A stretch of 64,000 nucleotides of DNA from Undibacterium parvum (GCF_003955735.1 NZ_CP034464.1:3596001-3660000); one strand, 5' to 3'; counted from the stretch's first letter, positions 42,372-50,856 are shown. The notes: generated from the sequence alone by a model not told the origin. Numbers and translations are program-made.

Positions 42372-43049
42372 ATGAACCTATTAATGGTACTTACCTCGCA
42401 CGATAAACTCGGCAACACAGCTGAAAAAACCGGTTTCTGGTTAGAAGAATTCGCCGCTCCGTATTACGTTTTTAAAGACGCAGGCGTGACGATTACTCTG
42501 GCTTCACCTTTAGGCGGCCAGCCACCGCTAGACCCGAAAAGCGACGATCCTAGCGCGCAAACTGCGGCAACTGTACGCTTTAAGGCAGACGCTGCCGCCA
42601 TCGCGGTATTGGCCAACACCCAGAAGCTGAGCGCTGTCGCCGCTGCCGATTTCGATGCGGTGTTTTACCCGGGTGGCCACGGCCCGCTGTGGGATCTGGC
42701 AGAAGATGCCGCGTCGATTGCTTTGATCGAGAGCATGCTGGCGGCCGGTAAACCAGTGGCAGCGGTATGCCATGCACCAGCGGTATTGCGTCATCCAAAA
42801 TCGGCAGACGGCAAGTCTGTGGTCGAAGGCAAACGCGTCACAGGTTTTACCAATACCGAAGAAGCGGCCGTTGGTCTGACTGACGTGGTGCCATTTTTGG
42901 TGGAAGATATGTTGGCGGCCAATGGTGGCGTCTACTCAAAAGCGGCCGACTGGCAGCCTTACGTGGTCACCGACGGCATGCTCATTACCGGGCAAAATCC
43001 GGCATCGTCCGAGCCAGCCGCGCATGCTCTGATGGCCTTACTGGCTTAA
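42372..43049 (+). CDS. DJ-1/PfpI-family protein (Hsp31/glyoxalase III-like)
   Basis: The 225-residue protein has the DJ-1 nucleophile elbow AAVCHAPAVL with Cys near residue 132, plus FYPGGHGPLWDLAED and EKTGFWLEEFAAPYYVF, which match the class I glutamine-amidotransferase-like branch around Hsp31/HchA. Members degrade methylglyoxal without glutathione. It lies 67 bases after nemA, with AAGGATATAAC before the ATG, and fits an aldehyde-stress operon. Confidence 0.9.
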   Translation: MNLLMVLTSHDKLGNTAEKTGFWLEEFAAPYYVFKDAGVTITLASPLGGQPPLDPKSDDPSAQTAATVRFKADAAAIAVLANTQKLSAVAAADFDAVFYPGGHGPLWDLAEDAASIALIESMLAAGKPVAAVCHAPAVLRHPKSADGKSVVEGKRVTGFTNTEEAAVGLTDVVPFLVEDMLAANGGVYSKAADWQPYVVTDGMLITGQNPASSEPAAHALMALLA

Positions 43050-43060
43050 TTCCCTGGTAA

Positions 43061-43088
43061 TACACTGAGCCAGTGCTGGCTCAGTGTA
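43061..43088 (+). terminator. Hairpin after the DJ-1-like gene
   Basis: TACACTGAGCCAG and CTGGCTCAGTGTA pair perfectly with a 2-base loop, 11 bases past the stop. No T-run follows, so termination may be partial and the downstream dehydrogenase could be expressed from either transcript. Confidence 0.5.
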
Positions 43089-43271
43089 TCTACATCCCCA
43101 AAGCGTTTGCGCATACTGCACGCGCCTTCTGGCGTGATTTCGGCCTGCAGGCCGCATAGGGCTTGCGCCTCGCTTTTTAGAAGTTCCCTTTTTCAATACA
43201 CTATATTTTCAGAGCCTTACTGACGCATTGCAAAATGAGCCAGTCGAGCTGCTGTTTTTAGAAATTACATC

Positions 43272-44609
43272 ATGTCACGTCTAATCTCTTACGATCCCCT
43301 TACTCGCAGCGCTATCGGCGATGTTGCACTGACTGAGGCGGCGCAGCTTCCTGAGTTGCTCAGGCAGGCACGTCTGGCGCAAACTGCCTGGGCGGTTCTC
43401 ACGCTTGCGCAGCGTCAACAGCAACTGCGCCTGGCGTATCAGTGTCTGATTCCCTTGCAAGACGATTTGGCCAAACTGATTAGCCGCGAAATGGGCAAAG
43501 ACTTGCGTCGCGCAGGCTATGAAGTCGGTGGCACTATCCACAGTGCCGCCTATTTAACGGCTGAGGTTGGCGCGGCGCTGGCTTCAGAGTTGATCGGGCC
43601 AGACACCCAGATACAGTATCGCCCGCTAGGTGTGGTGGCGCTGATTTCACCTTGGAATTATCCTCTGGCGATGGCGAATAATTTACTCATTCCTGCCCTG
43701 ATGGCGGGCAATAGTGTGATCTTAAAGCCGTCCGAAGAAACCCCCTTAGTGGCGCAGAAGTTTGTGGATGCGCTCAATACGGTATTGCCTGCCGGTCTGC
43801 TGCAAATTGCTCACGGCGATGAAAAAATAGGCCAGGCTTTGGTGCAGGCGGACATTAATATGATCGCGTTTACTGGTTCTATGGCCGCTGGCAAACACAT
43901 CATGGCCAATGCCGCTGCGGGCCTCAAACGCCTGGTCATGGAGTTGGGTGGCAATGATCCTATGATCGTTATGGCGGATGCCGATGTTGATGCTGCGGCG
44001 CGTTTTGCGGTTGCCAGTTCGTTTGAAAATGCAGGGCAAATGTGCACCTCTACTGAACGCATCTATGTCGATGCTGGTATTGCCAGACAATTTGAAGAAC
44101 GCGTGCTGGCCTATGCGCGCCAATATCGGGTCGGACCATGGGATCAGCCTGGGGTGAACATTGGTCCTGTGGTCAATCCACGTCAGCATCAGCATGTGCT
44201 GCAGCAACTGCAAGACGCCAGAGCCAAAGGCGCACAGTTTTTACTCGGCAGTGACGACTATGTTTTGCCGTATATACAGCCTACCGTTGTGACTGGTTTA
44301 ACGCGCGAGATGCAATTAGAGCAGGAAGAAACTTTTGGACCAGTGGTGGCGATCAGTCACTTTCAGCATATCCAAGAGGCGATACAGCGTGCCAATGAGA
44401 GCGACTATGGCTTGGGTGCCGTGGTATTCGGGGGCGCAGGCGCACCTGAGGTGGCGCAACAATTGGAAGCGGGAATGGTAGGTATTAATCAAGGCGTCGG
44501 CGGCGCTGGCGGCGCACCGTGGGTAGGCGCAAAACATAGTGGCTATGGTTTTCATGGCTCAGCGGCCGGACATCGCCAATTCGCTCAGGTACGCGTGCTC
44601 AGCCAGTAA
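43272..44609 (+). CDS. Succinate-semialdehyde-dehydrogenase-type aldehyde dehydrogenase
   Basis: The 445-residue protein has the aldehyde dehydrogenase catalytic Cys in ENAGQMCTSTERIYV, the general base Glu in VMELGGNDPMI and the NAD-binding SPWNYPLAMANNLLIPAL, FTGSMAAGKHIM. It resembles NAD(P)+-dependent succinate-semialdehyde dehydrogenases but is somewhat shorter than most (about 455-485). It oxidises an aldehyde to the acid. It lies 222 bases after the DJ-1-like gene, beyond a hairpin, so its regulation by the TetR protein is uncertain. Confidence 0.88.
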   Translation: MSRLISYDPLTRSAIGDVALTEAAQLPELLRQARLAQTAWAVLTLAQRQQQLRLAYQCLIPLQDDLAKLISREMGKDLRRAGYEVGGTIHSAAYLTAEVGAALASELIGPDTQIQYRPLGVVALISPWNYPLAMANNLLIPALMAGNSVILKPSEETPLVAQKFVDALNTVLPAGLLQIAHGDEKIGQALVQADINMIAFTGSMAAGKHIMANAAAGLKRLVMELGGNDPMIVMADADVDAAARFAVASSFENAGQMCTSTERIYVDAGIARQFEERVLAYARQYRVGPWDQPGVNIGPVVNPRQHQHVLQQLQDARAKGAQFLLGSDDYVLPYIQPTVVTGLTREMQLEQEETFGPVVAISHFQHIQEAIQRANESDYGLGAVVFGGAGAPEVAQQLEAGMVGINQGVGGAGGAPWVGAKHSGYGFHGSAAGHRQFAQVRVLSQ

Positions 44610-44651
44610 TTGCCATATTGGTTCGGGAGAGCTCGGCGCGATCGGCTCAGT

Positions 44652-44691
44652 AAACTTCACCACGCCTCACCACGCCTCACCACGCATCACC
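44652..44691. repeat. 10-bp tandem repeat (CCTCACCACG)
   Basis: TTCACCACGC, CTCACCACGC, CTCACCACGC and ATCACCGCGC follow one another between the aldehyde dehydrogenase and the oxygenase gene. No function is proposed. Confidence 0.7.
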
Positions 44692-44744
44692 GCGCCGGCA
44701 TCACGAGGATAGATACAGACATTTATAGAGATTTATAGACATTT

Positions 44745-45524
44745 ATGCGCACAGAATTTAAACAAGAAGATTTTTTCGTCGCCGCCTATGAAGCCGGCGC
44801 CGAGCACCCCGCCTTGCCTACTTGGGCCAGCACACGAGTCAACCCTGCGCAATTATCCGAGGCCGGCGGCGCCCAGGTGATACGGCAAGATTTAGCACAG
44901 GTGCCTGGCGCCTTTCAGTTACTCAATGTGTTGTCGCTCGATGAGTGCCAACGCTTGATAGACGTGAGTGAGGGCCTGGGTTATTTAGCCGATGCGGCAG
45001 TCTCGCTACCGCGTCATATCCGGCATAACGACAGTCTTAGTTGGGTGGTCGATGAGGCTACTGATGGCGTAATTTGGCAAAGAGTCTGCGCGCTGATGCA
45101 AGATAAAACAGGCATTTTTGATGGCAAGCTCGCGCTTGGTATCAATGCCAGGTTTCGATTTTACCGTTACCAGGTCGGGGATTATTTTAAACCGCATTCG
45201 GATGGTGCCTGGCCGGGTAGTCGCGTCATCAATCGGGAATTGCATGCTAATGCCTATCCCGACCGGTATAGTCAAATGACGTTTTTGATTTTTTTAAGCG
45301 AGGATTTCGAGGGTGGGGCTACCCGATTTTTAGTCAATGCCGAGCAGCCGTTAATGCCGGCCCAGCGTGGCGACCCTGTGCTAGAAGTGGATGTGCGGAC
45401 ACCCGCTGGCAGCGTTTTGTGCTTTCCACATGGCAGCCATCCCATGCATTGCATCCACAGCTCAGTACCGATACTGAGCGGCGTCAAATACATCATCCGC
45501 AGCGACGTTTTATTCGCGCTATGA
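44745..45524 (+). CDS. Prolyl-4-hydroxylase-like 2-oxoglutarate/Fe(II) oxygenase
   Basis: The 259-residue protein has the double-stranded beta-helix iron site: His-x-Asp in YFKPHSDGAWPG and the distal His in MHCIHSSVP, with a following Lys (GVKYIIRSD) that can bind 2-oxoglutarate. The N-terminal part LLNVLSLDECQRLIDVSEGLGY fits P4H-like enzymes. The substrate is unknown. It is monocistronic; the start lacks a clear ribosome binding site. Confidence 0.87.
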   Translation: MRTEFKQEDFFVAAYEAGAEHPALPTWASTRVNPAQLSEAGGAQVIRQDLAQVPGAFQLLNVLSLDECQRLIDVSEGLGYLADAAVSLPRHIRHNDSLSWVVDEATDGVIWQRVCALMQDKTGIFDGKLALGINARFRFYRYQVGDYFKPHSDGAWPGSRVINRELHANAYPDRYSQMTFLIFLSEDFEGGATRFLVNAEQPLMPAQRGDPVLEVDVRTPAGSVLCFPHGSHPMHCIHSSVPILSGVKYIIRSDVLFAL

Positions 45525-45594
45525 GATTGGACAGAGGCTAGATCTGCGCTCGGGTAGCGCGGCGCAGAGGATAAGCTTGCGACTGGCGCTTAAC

Positions 45595-45676
45595 TATACT
45601 GCCGGGGGTATTTTTTACTCGCGCACGTGTTTATTGCGCAAATGCATAGGTTTGATAAAAAATTAGGGGGAGTATA
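45595..45676. repeat. 82-bp palindromic element, copy B
   Basis: Ends TATACT and AGTATA, inner GGGGGTATTTTTTA and TTAGGGGG, centre GCGCACGTGTTTATTGCGC. Its right flank of about 90 bases is also shared with copy D, so B and D belong to a larger duplicated segment. Confidence 0.8.
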
Positions 45677-45716
45677 TGTTTTCCTCCCCCTAAAATTAGC
45701 ACTTTTCTGGTTTAGC

Positions 45717-45765
45717 TGCCCTGGCAACCGCCACCACCACTTTTGGCAGCTGGTGCCGCTAGCCG
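45717..45765 (-). pseudogene. C-terminal remnant of a duplicated DUF2249 gene
   Basis: On the minus strand the sequence reads APAAKSGGGGCQGS then stop, matching the end of the DUF2249 protein at 48352 (APAAKSGGGC...CQGG). The flank, with the GCTAAACCAGA sequence after the stop and then the 82-bp element, is also duplicated. Nothing of the folded domain remains upstream. Confidence 0.75.
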
Positions 45766-45813
45766 TCAACTGTCCAGGCTGCGATGCTTCATCTTTTGTC
45801 GGCCTGACTGATA

Positions 45814-45895
45814 GATACTGGCGGTAGTATATTTTACTCGCCCGCGTGTTTATTGCGCGAATGCGTGGATTTGATGAGAAATTAGGGGGAGTATC
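45814..45895. repeat. 82-bp palindromic element, copy C
   Basis: GATACT ... GGGGGAGTATC with centre GTTTATTGCGCG. It has the same 82-base length as B and D but unrelated flanks, so it is an independent copy 137 bases from copy B. Confidence 0.75.
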
Positions 45896-46253
45896 TATTT
45901 TAAAGTTCCAGAATACAGATTTCCACTTGTCAGATTTTTTCTCGTTTGCCCTCAAAAAAATATGCCTCAGGCGCTGGCAACGTAGTCCCTCATGCTGGTT
46001 TTGAAGAGACTGGCAATCGACCAGCAGCGCAGGCGGATGCCTCCATTTTTTGAGCACTTTTTAAATTACTTAGCGTCTGTGTTGCGTATCGCGACCCTGA
46101 GTTTGTTGCCTTAGACATGCTTATGCTAAAGTAGTCGCGTGAATTTGTTGGTGCAGGATCAGACCCGCTAAACGCTGTTCATCGCGAGATTTTTCGCGCC
46201 GCTATCTTGATTTTTCCTGCCTTTTACTTTTGCAGCTAGAACAGGGATACGCC

Positions 46254-48155
46254 ATGATTTCCTATCAAATTCTTCCGCCAGTTAGTGTCACTCGACTTTT
46301 CCATCTCAGCGCGCTTGTGCTTAGCCTTGCTGTCACGGCCTGCGGTGCTGGTTCGAACGGCGTGGATGGCATTAGCGGCACAAATGGCACTAACGGTAGT
46401 AATGGCACTAATGGTAGTAATGGCCTTAGCGCCTTAAGCTTAAGCAGCTCTGAGGCCCCGGGATCGCATTGCGCAGTTGGCGGTGTGCGAATTGATGCTG
46501 GTTTGGATGCCAATACCAATAAGCAGCTCGATGCCGCAGAAGTCAGTAGCACCCAATATGTGTGCAATGGCTTGGCTGGCGTAGCGGGGGCGGCAGGCAG
46601 TGCTGGTTTGGCAAGTCTGGTGAGTATGGTCGCCGAGGCCGCCGGCAGCAATTGTGCCAACAGTGGATACAAAATCAGTGTGGGCGTGGATGCAAATGGC
46701 AACAGTATTTTAGACGTAGCAGAAATCACTTCCAGCCAGTATCTTTGTCAAGGTATTGCCGGAGCCAACGGCAGCAACGGCACCAATGGAACGAACGGCA
46801 TCAGTAGTTTGATGGCGATTGTGACTGAAACGGCGGGTGCTAATTGCACCTATGCTGGGAATAAAATCACGTCTGGGCCGGATACGAATGGCAACGGCGT
46901 GCTGGACGCTGGCGAAATTACGACGACTGCGTATACCTGCAATGGCGCGCCAGGGCCGGGCGTGAGCTGGGTTGATGTCAGCGCGACCAGCGTGGCGGGG
47001 CAGTCAAATACCGGTTATCTGGCGAACAACGCCAGTCAAGTGACCGTCACTTTGCCTAACGCACCACAAATCGGTGATTTACTGCAGCTCAGTGGCGTGG
47101 GGGCGGGGGGCTGGCGGATCGCCCAGAATGCCGGGCAATCAATTTTAAGCAAGGGCATCGCAGGCAGTAATGCCCCCGCTGGCTTGAGCTGGACCGCCCG
47201 CGACAGTGTGCGCGATTGGGATGGGATTACTTCGTCCGGTGATGGCGGCAAACTGGCGGCATTCGTTCAGAATGGACAAATTTACACCTCCACCGACTCC
47301 GGAGTGAGTTGGGTCGCACGCGAAACTAATCGCAGTTGGGATGCTATTACCTCTTCCAGCGATGGCAGTAAGTTAGCAGCGCTAGTCAATCTTGGTCAAA
47401 TCTACACATCCAGCGATTCCGGTGTGAACTGGGTCGCCCGTGATAGCAGTCGGTCTTGGCGCGCCATTTGCTCTTCCAGTGATGGGGTTAAGTTGGTGGC
47501 AGTGGTAGATAGCGGCCAAATTTATACATCCAGCGATTCTGGCGTAAACTGGACCGCCCGCGACAGCAATCGTGCTTGGATCTCGATTGCCTGTTCCAGC
47601 GACGGTAGTAAGCTCGCTGCGGTCGTCACAAATGGCCAAATTTACACATCCAGCGATAGTGGCGTGAACTGGACTGCACGTGATAGCAATCGCAATTGGC
47701 GTTCTATCGCCTCATCGGGTGACGGCAGTAAGTTGGTGGCAGGAGTATATGGCGGCCAGATTTATACTTCTACCGATGCCGGTGTGAACTGGATCGCCCG
47801 TGATAGCAATCGCAACTGGTATGCCATCGCTTCCTCTAGCGACGGCAGTAAGCTGGCCGCCGCGGTATTTGCAAATAAAATTTATACTTCTAACGACTTT
47901 GGACTCACTTGGGCGGCACGTGACAGCAATCGTTTTTGGCGCGGGATTGCATCCTCGGCGAATGGTAATCAGCTCGCTGCCGTGGAGAGTAACGGTCAAA
48001 TTTACACTTCAGTCGGGGTGCAAACCACGCCCGGTGTGGCCGGCTCGATTACGGGTGGACAGTACGATACCCTGTCCCTGCAATTTGTCGGCGCAGGTCT
48101 ATGGCTGCCTTTGAGTTACACGATTTTTTCTAGTAGCGGGATCCTGGCCTACTAA
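46254..48155 (+). CDS. Surface lipoprotein with collagen-like, Cys/Asp repeat and seven-unit propeller repeats
   Basis: The 633-residue protein has a lipobox LAVTAC, making Cys30 the lipidated residue. Next come a short collagen-like run of GTNGTNGSNG triplets, three ~60-residue units with GxDxNxNxxLDxxE and a YxCNG end (DUF7151-like, probably calcium-binding), and then seven 40-residue units of the form GQIYTSSDSGVNWTARDSNR, SSDGSKLAAV, as in BNR/sialidase-type propellers. ATG 46254 is chosen so that the signal peptide begins properly. Function is unknown; adhesion or glycan binding at the cell surface is plausible. Confidence 0.85.
   Translation: MISYQILPPVSVTRLFHLSALVLSLAVTACGAGSNGVDGISGTNGTNGSNGTNGSNGLSALSLSSSEAPGSHCAVGGVRIDAGLDANTNKQLDAAEVSSTQYVCNGLAGVAGAAGSAGLASLVSMVAEAAGSNCANSGYKISVGVDANGNSILDVAEITSSQYLCQGIAGANGSNGTNGTNGISSLMAIVTETAGANCTYAGNKITSGPDTNGNGVLDAGEITTTAYTCNGAPGPGVSWVDVSATSVAGQSNTGYLANNASQVTVTLPNAPQIGDLLQLSGVGAGGWRIAQNAGQSILSKGIAGSNAPAGLSWTARDSVRDWDGITSSGDGGKLAAFVQNGQIYTSTDSGVSWVARETNRSWDAITSSSDGSKLAALVNLGQIYTSSDSGVNWVARDSSRSWRAICSSSDGVKLVAVVDSGQIYTSSDSGVNWTARDSNRAWISIACSSDGSKLAAVVTNGQIYTSSDSGVNWTARDSNRNWRSIASSGDGSKLVAGVYGGQIYTSTDAGVNWIARDSNRNWYAIASSSDGSKLAAAVFANKIYTSNDFGLTWAARDSNRFWRGIASSANGNQLAAVESNGQIYTSVGVQTTPGVAGSITGGQYDTLSLQFVGAGLWLPLSYTIFSSSGILAY
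47281..48021 (+). repeat. Tandem 120-bp coding repeats (seven units)
   Basis: The segment beginning TTTACACATCCAGCGAT-like recurs at 47281, 47401, 47521, 47641, 47761, 47881 and 48001, exactly 120 bases apart. Each unit encodes 40 residues of the lipoprotein propeller. Copy number change by recombination would keep the frame. Confidence 0.9.
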
Positions 48156-48234
48156 GCCTTAATGCTTGCGCCTGGCTTTTCTGGCTTAGCTAGTGGGCTG
48201 CAGCAAGTCTGCGATGGTGGTGGTGTAGGCTTTA

Positions 48235-48316
48235 TATACTGGCGGGGGTATTTTTTCTTGCCCACGTGTTTATTGGGCAAAAGCCTAGGTTTTATAAATA
48301 AATAGGGGGAGTATAT
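48235..48316. repeat. 82-bp palindromic element, copy D
   Basis: TATACT ... AGTATA ends, GGGGGTATTTTTT and ATAGGGGG inner parts, centre CCCACGTGTTTATTGGG. In the centre both sides changed together (GCGC to GCCC/GGGC) relative to copy B, keeping the pairing. It lies 36 bases past the DUF2249 stop codon. Confidence 0.85.
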
Positions 48317-48351
48317 GTTTTTCTCCCCCCTGAAAATAGCACTTCTCTGGT

Positions 48352-48723
48352 TTAGCCGCCCTGGCAACCACAACCGCCGCCACCACCACCACCACCACCG
48401 CAACCGCCGCCGCTTTTAGCTGCCGGTGCTTCTGCTGCAGCTGCTGCTGCTGGAGTCGCATCCTGTGCCTGCTGTTTGGGATGGATGCTGAAATCGATAA
48501 TCACCGCATCCGGGCCATTTTGTATGTAGTTGTGTTGCACCTGACCGTCGTAGCGTTGTTGAATTTGGCTCAGCAAGGGCAGGGGATCGTGATCGTTGAC
48601 AAAGCGCATGATATCGCCTTGATCCATGGATTCGAGCGCGCCGAAAATGGCGGCATGGCGCAAGCGCTTGGAGACGCCGCGCACATCAAATTGATACACA
48701 TTAGGAGTGGTTTGAATAGACAT
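48352..48723 (-). CDS. DUF2249 protein with Gly/Cys-rich tail
   Basis: The 123-residue protein has a DUF2249 domain (about 8-85): YQFDVRGVSKRLRHAAIF, DIMRFVNDHDPLPLLSQI and PDAVIIDFSI. DUF2249 is a sulphur-carrier-like (TusA-like) fold seen in nitrogen-oxide and redox contexts. The tail is Ala-rich, then a GGGCGGGGGGGGGCGCQGG run with three Cys, which might bind metal. A truncated duplicate of this tail lies at 45717. It is monocistronic, with element D in its 3' flank. Confidence 0.82.
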   Translation of the reverse strand: MSIQTTPNVYQFDVRGVSKRLRHAAIFGALESMDQGDIMRFVNDHDPLPLLSQIQQRYDGQVQHNYIQNGPDAVIIDFSIHPKQQAQDATPAAAAAAEAPAAKSGGGCGGGGGGGGGCGCQGG

Positions 48724-48829
48724 AGAGGCTTTCGTAAAAGGGATAGCGCATTCTAAGCAGGCACTATTTTGTTTGCCTTAATGCTGATCAAGTTTTTGCC
48801 AGGCCGCTAGTTCACGCTGGGCAAATGAA

Positions 48830-48859
48830 AGCGGCGCTTGATGTGCATCAAGCGCCGCT
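48830..48859 (-). terminator. Terminator-like hairpin after the phasin gene
   Basis: AGCGGCGCTTGATG and CATCAAGCGCCGCT pair perfectly. On the minus strand it is followed by TTCATTTG, a weak T-rich tail. It lies 48 bases after the phasin stop. Confidence 0.65.
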
Positions 48860-48906
48860 GCGGGTCTTAGTATGCTGGGCTTAGCGGTCTGCTAAGCACT
48901 CAGGAT

Positions 48907-50019
48907 TTATTGGCGTACACGCATTTTTGCGCCTGTGGCCTTGCTCGATTTTTCTTTAAAAGCAGGGCGTCCGCCCACCGCAGGGAAGCCAGGTTTAGCG
49001 GCTGCTTTAGTTGGCAAGCCAGTGATGGCTGGTTTGCTGACCACAGGTTCTGCGGCAGCTGTCGTTGTGACTGCTCGAGTAGGCACAACAGTAGCGACGC
49101 TGGCGGTTTTAGCTAATTCAGGCTGTGCTGCGGGTTCCGCCTTCACTTCTGCTTTCAATGTCGGCTTTACTTCGGCCTTCACTTCTGTCTTTAATGCGGG
49201 CTTTACTTCTACTTTCACTGCGGCAGGAGCGCTGGCAGTTGTGGCAGCTTGAATCGGGGCAGCCGGTTTGCTGGCGGCAGGTTTGGCTTTAGGCGTACTC
49301 GCTTTGATTGCTGGCGCAGCGGCAACTGGTGCTGGAGCTGTTGCAGGTTTGGCTTTTGCTACGGCAGTTTTTGCAGCAGCCGTCTTGGCTACAGCGGGCT
49401 TGGCCGCGGCAGGTTTAGCAACGCTTTCTGTCAACAGTGGTAATTGGGTATTACTGCTTAAGGCAGGCTTAGCGCCAGGCTTTTTTGCGCTGACGACAGG
49501 CTTAGTTGCGGGCTTAGTTGCTGGTTTAACCGCCACCTTTACTTCTGCCTTCACTGCTAGCTTAGCTGGTGCTTTTGGCGCTTTAGCTGGCTTAGTTGTT
49601 GCTGCAACTGCTGGCGCTGCTATGCTGTCCGCCTTGGTTTTGCTCGCGACTGGCGCGCTGCTTACTTTGACAGTAGCTGCTGGCTGGTCTGCGCTGACGC
49701 TGCCCACTGCTTGTAAAAAATCACTACGGGCTGCATTGCTGATGCTGGCCAGTTCACGACCATAGGCCAGGATTTTTTCTATACGTGGCTGTGCTTGTGC
49801 GCTGCTAACAGCCAACACCTCTTGCGGGTCTTTGGCCGCCATTAATTTTTGGGTAGTCGCTACTGAGCTCTCCATAGACTGCTGAATCAGACTGAAATTG
49901 AGCGCGATCAATTTCTGTATGCCGCCAAACGCCGTATGCGAAAGCGTGTTGATGACAGCGAGTTGAGTCGCCAATTGGGTTTGGGCGGCTGCGGAAACTT
50001 GTTCCGGAATCGTAGACAT
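48907..50019 (-). CDS. Phasin-family protein with long basic Ala/Lys/Pro tail (PhaM-like)
   Basis: The 370-residue protein starts with a phasin domain (about 1-110: LAVINTLSHTAFGGIQKLIALNFSLIQQSMESS, split here: GGIQKLIALNFSLIQQ). The remaining ~250 residues are Ala/Lys/Pro/Val repeats such as KPAAAKPAVAKTAAAKTA and KVEVKPALKTEVKAEVK, like histone H1 tails. PhaM of Cupriavidus links polyhydroxybutyrate granules to DNA with a similar but shorter tail. GGAGAG lies before the ATG. The opposite-strand long frames are mirror effects of Ala codons. Confidence 0.85.
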   Translation of the reverse strand: MSTIPEQVSAAAQTQLATQLAVINTLSHTAFGGIQKLIALNFSLIQQSMESSVATTQKLMAAKDPQEVLAVSSAQAQPRIEKILAYGRELASISNAARSDFLQAVGSVSADQPAATVKVSSAPVASKTKADSIAAPAVAATTKPAKAPKAPAKLAVKAEVKVAVKPATKPATKPVVSAKKPGAKPALSSNTQLPLLTESVAKPAAAKPAVAKTAAAKTAVAKAKPATAPAPVAAAPAIKASTPKAKPAASKPAAPIQAATTASAPAAVKVEVKPALKTEVKAEVKPTLKAEVKAEPAAQPELAKTASVATVVPTRAVTTTAAAEPVVSKPAITGLPTKAAAKPGFPAVGGRPAFKEKSSKATGAKMRVRQ

Positions 50020-50211
50020 AAAGCTCTCCTTAGAAGTTTGGTGGTACAGAATAGGCGAAAATGATGCAATGCAACATCTGACATTGTAAACTGAGATTGT
50101 GAAAATGAAAATAGTTTCTTTTGCAATGCAGCATCTTTGTCACTACTGGCTTAGCGTCCCTAGTTTGCTAAATTGCGTAAAATATTTTCACGCATCTCGG
50201 CAAAACAGAAA

Positions 50212-50240
50212 GGCGTCAACGATGCAGTATCGTTGACGCC
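50212..50240. terminator. Hairpin between phasin and EVE-domain genes
   Basis: GGCGTCAACGAT pairs with ATCGTTGACGCC around GCAGT. It lies 65 bases after the EVE gene's stop on the minus strand. There is no T-run; it may be a weak terminator. Confidence 0.5.
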
Positions 50241-50304
50241 AGGTGTCAGTGGGCGGCTTGCAAGGGTCTTAGCCCCCAGAGCGGAGACTGCAATCGCGGC
50301 TAAT

Positions 50305-50856
50305 TTAAACCAGGCTGAGCTGAATGCTGCCCGCTTGCGAAGGGGCAGCGAGCCCAGAGTGATAGTGCGGTGTCGCTCGGTCAGGCAGCTCGGCACACAA
50401 CTCGGCAGACAGCTCGGCTTGCATACTTTGCGCGATTAATTGCATATCATGCTCGCTGATGGCAAAAATCCCAAACCTGAATTGATAGCCCCAATTGCTC
50501 TTGCCCGCAGAAAATTCCATCTGATCGAGCAAGGGTAGGATAGCGCTCGCTTGCGCCTCTAACCAATTGACATCGCGCCGGTGCGGGCAAAAGCCGCTAG
50601 CGCTATCCGCGGGTGCCTGAAACTGATAGGTTTCACGTTCCGCCACAATGCCCAGCGCCGTAAAGGCTTGCAACTTGAGCTTACTGCCGAACACCTCCGT
50701 GGGCGAGTAATACACCACCCGGTCACCGGGACTAAGACGGCGCAAGGGCGCCGCCTTGCCATGGCAGACCTGCATATAGCCCTCGGCACGACCACGTGCG
50801 ACATGCTCAGCCGAAGCGACTGCGATCCAGTTGCGACGCAGGCTGACGGCGCTCAT
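50305..50856 (-). CDS. EVE domain protein (UPF0310)
   Basis: The 183-residue protein contains an EVE domain, a PUA-like fold: NWIAVASAEHVARGRAEGYMQVCHGK (split: WIAVASAEHVARG), SPGDRVVYYSP, GFCPHRRDVNWLEA and KSNWGYQFRFGIFAIS. EVE domains bind modified nucleic-acid bases. The start overlaps the VOC gene's stop by four bases, so the two are translationally coupled. The last ~40 residues are extra and poorly conserved. Confidence 0.9.
   Translation of the reverse strand: MSAVSLRRNWIAVASAEHVARGRAEGYMQVCHGKAAPLRRLSPGDRVVYYSPTEVFGSKLKLQAFTALGIVAERETYQFQAPADSASGFCPHRRDVNWLEAQASAILPLLDQMEFSAGKSNWGYQFRFGIFAISEHDMQLIAQSMQAELSAELCAELPDRATPHYHSGLAAPSQAGSIQLSLV

Larger units (their letters stand above)
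45525..46253. other. Intergenic region with two 82-bp elements and gene remnants
   Basis: About 730 bases without an intact gene. It holds 82-bp copies B and C, a remnant of a second DUF2249 gene end between them, and at about 45900-46057 a frame reading RHPPALLVDCQSL on the minus strand, faintly like an IS5-type transposase core but too degraded to assign. Confidence 0.55.

Noticed and set aside
45590..46057. 155-codon minus-strand frame spanning 82-bp elements B and C
   Set aside because: Its sequence is translated repeat (two copies of a PNFSSN/PNFLSN segment). A faint DCQS motif recalls IS5 transposases, but the frame is too degraded to call.
49268..49765. 165-residue Ala-rich open frame opposite the phasin gene
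   Set aside because: It mirrors the Ala/Lys codons of the phasin tail, has no ribosome binding site, and lies wholly inside a better-supported gene.
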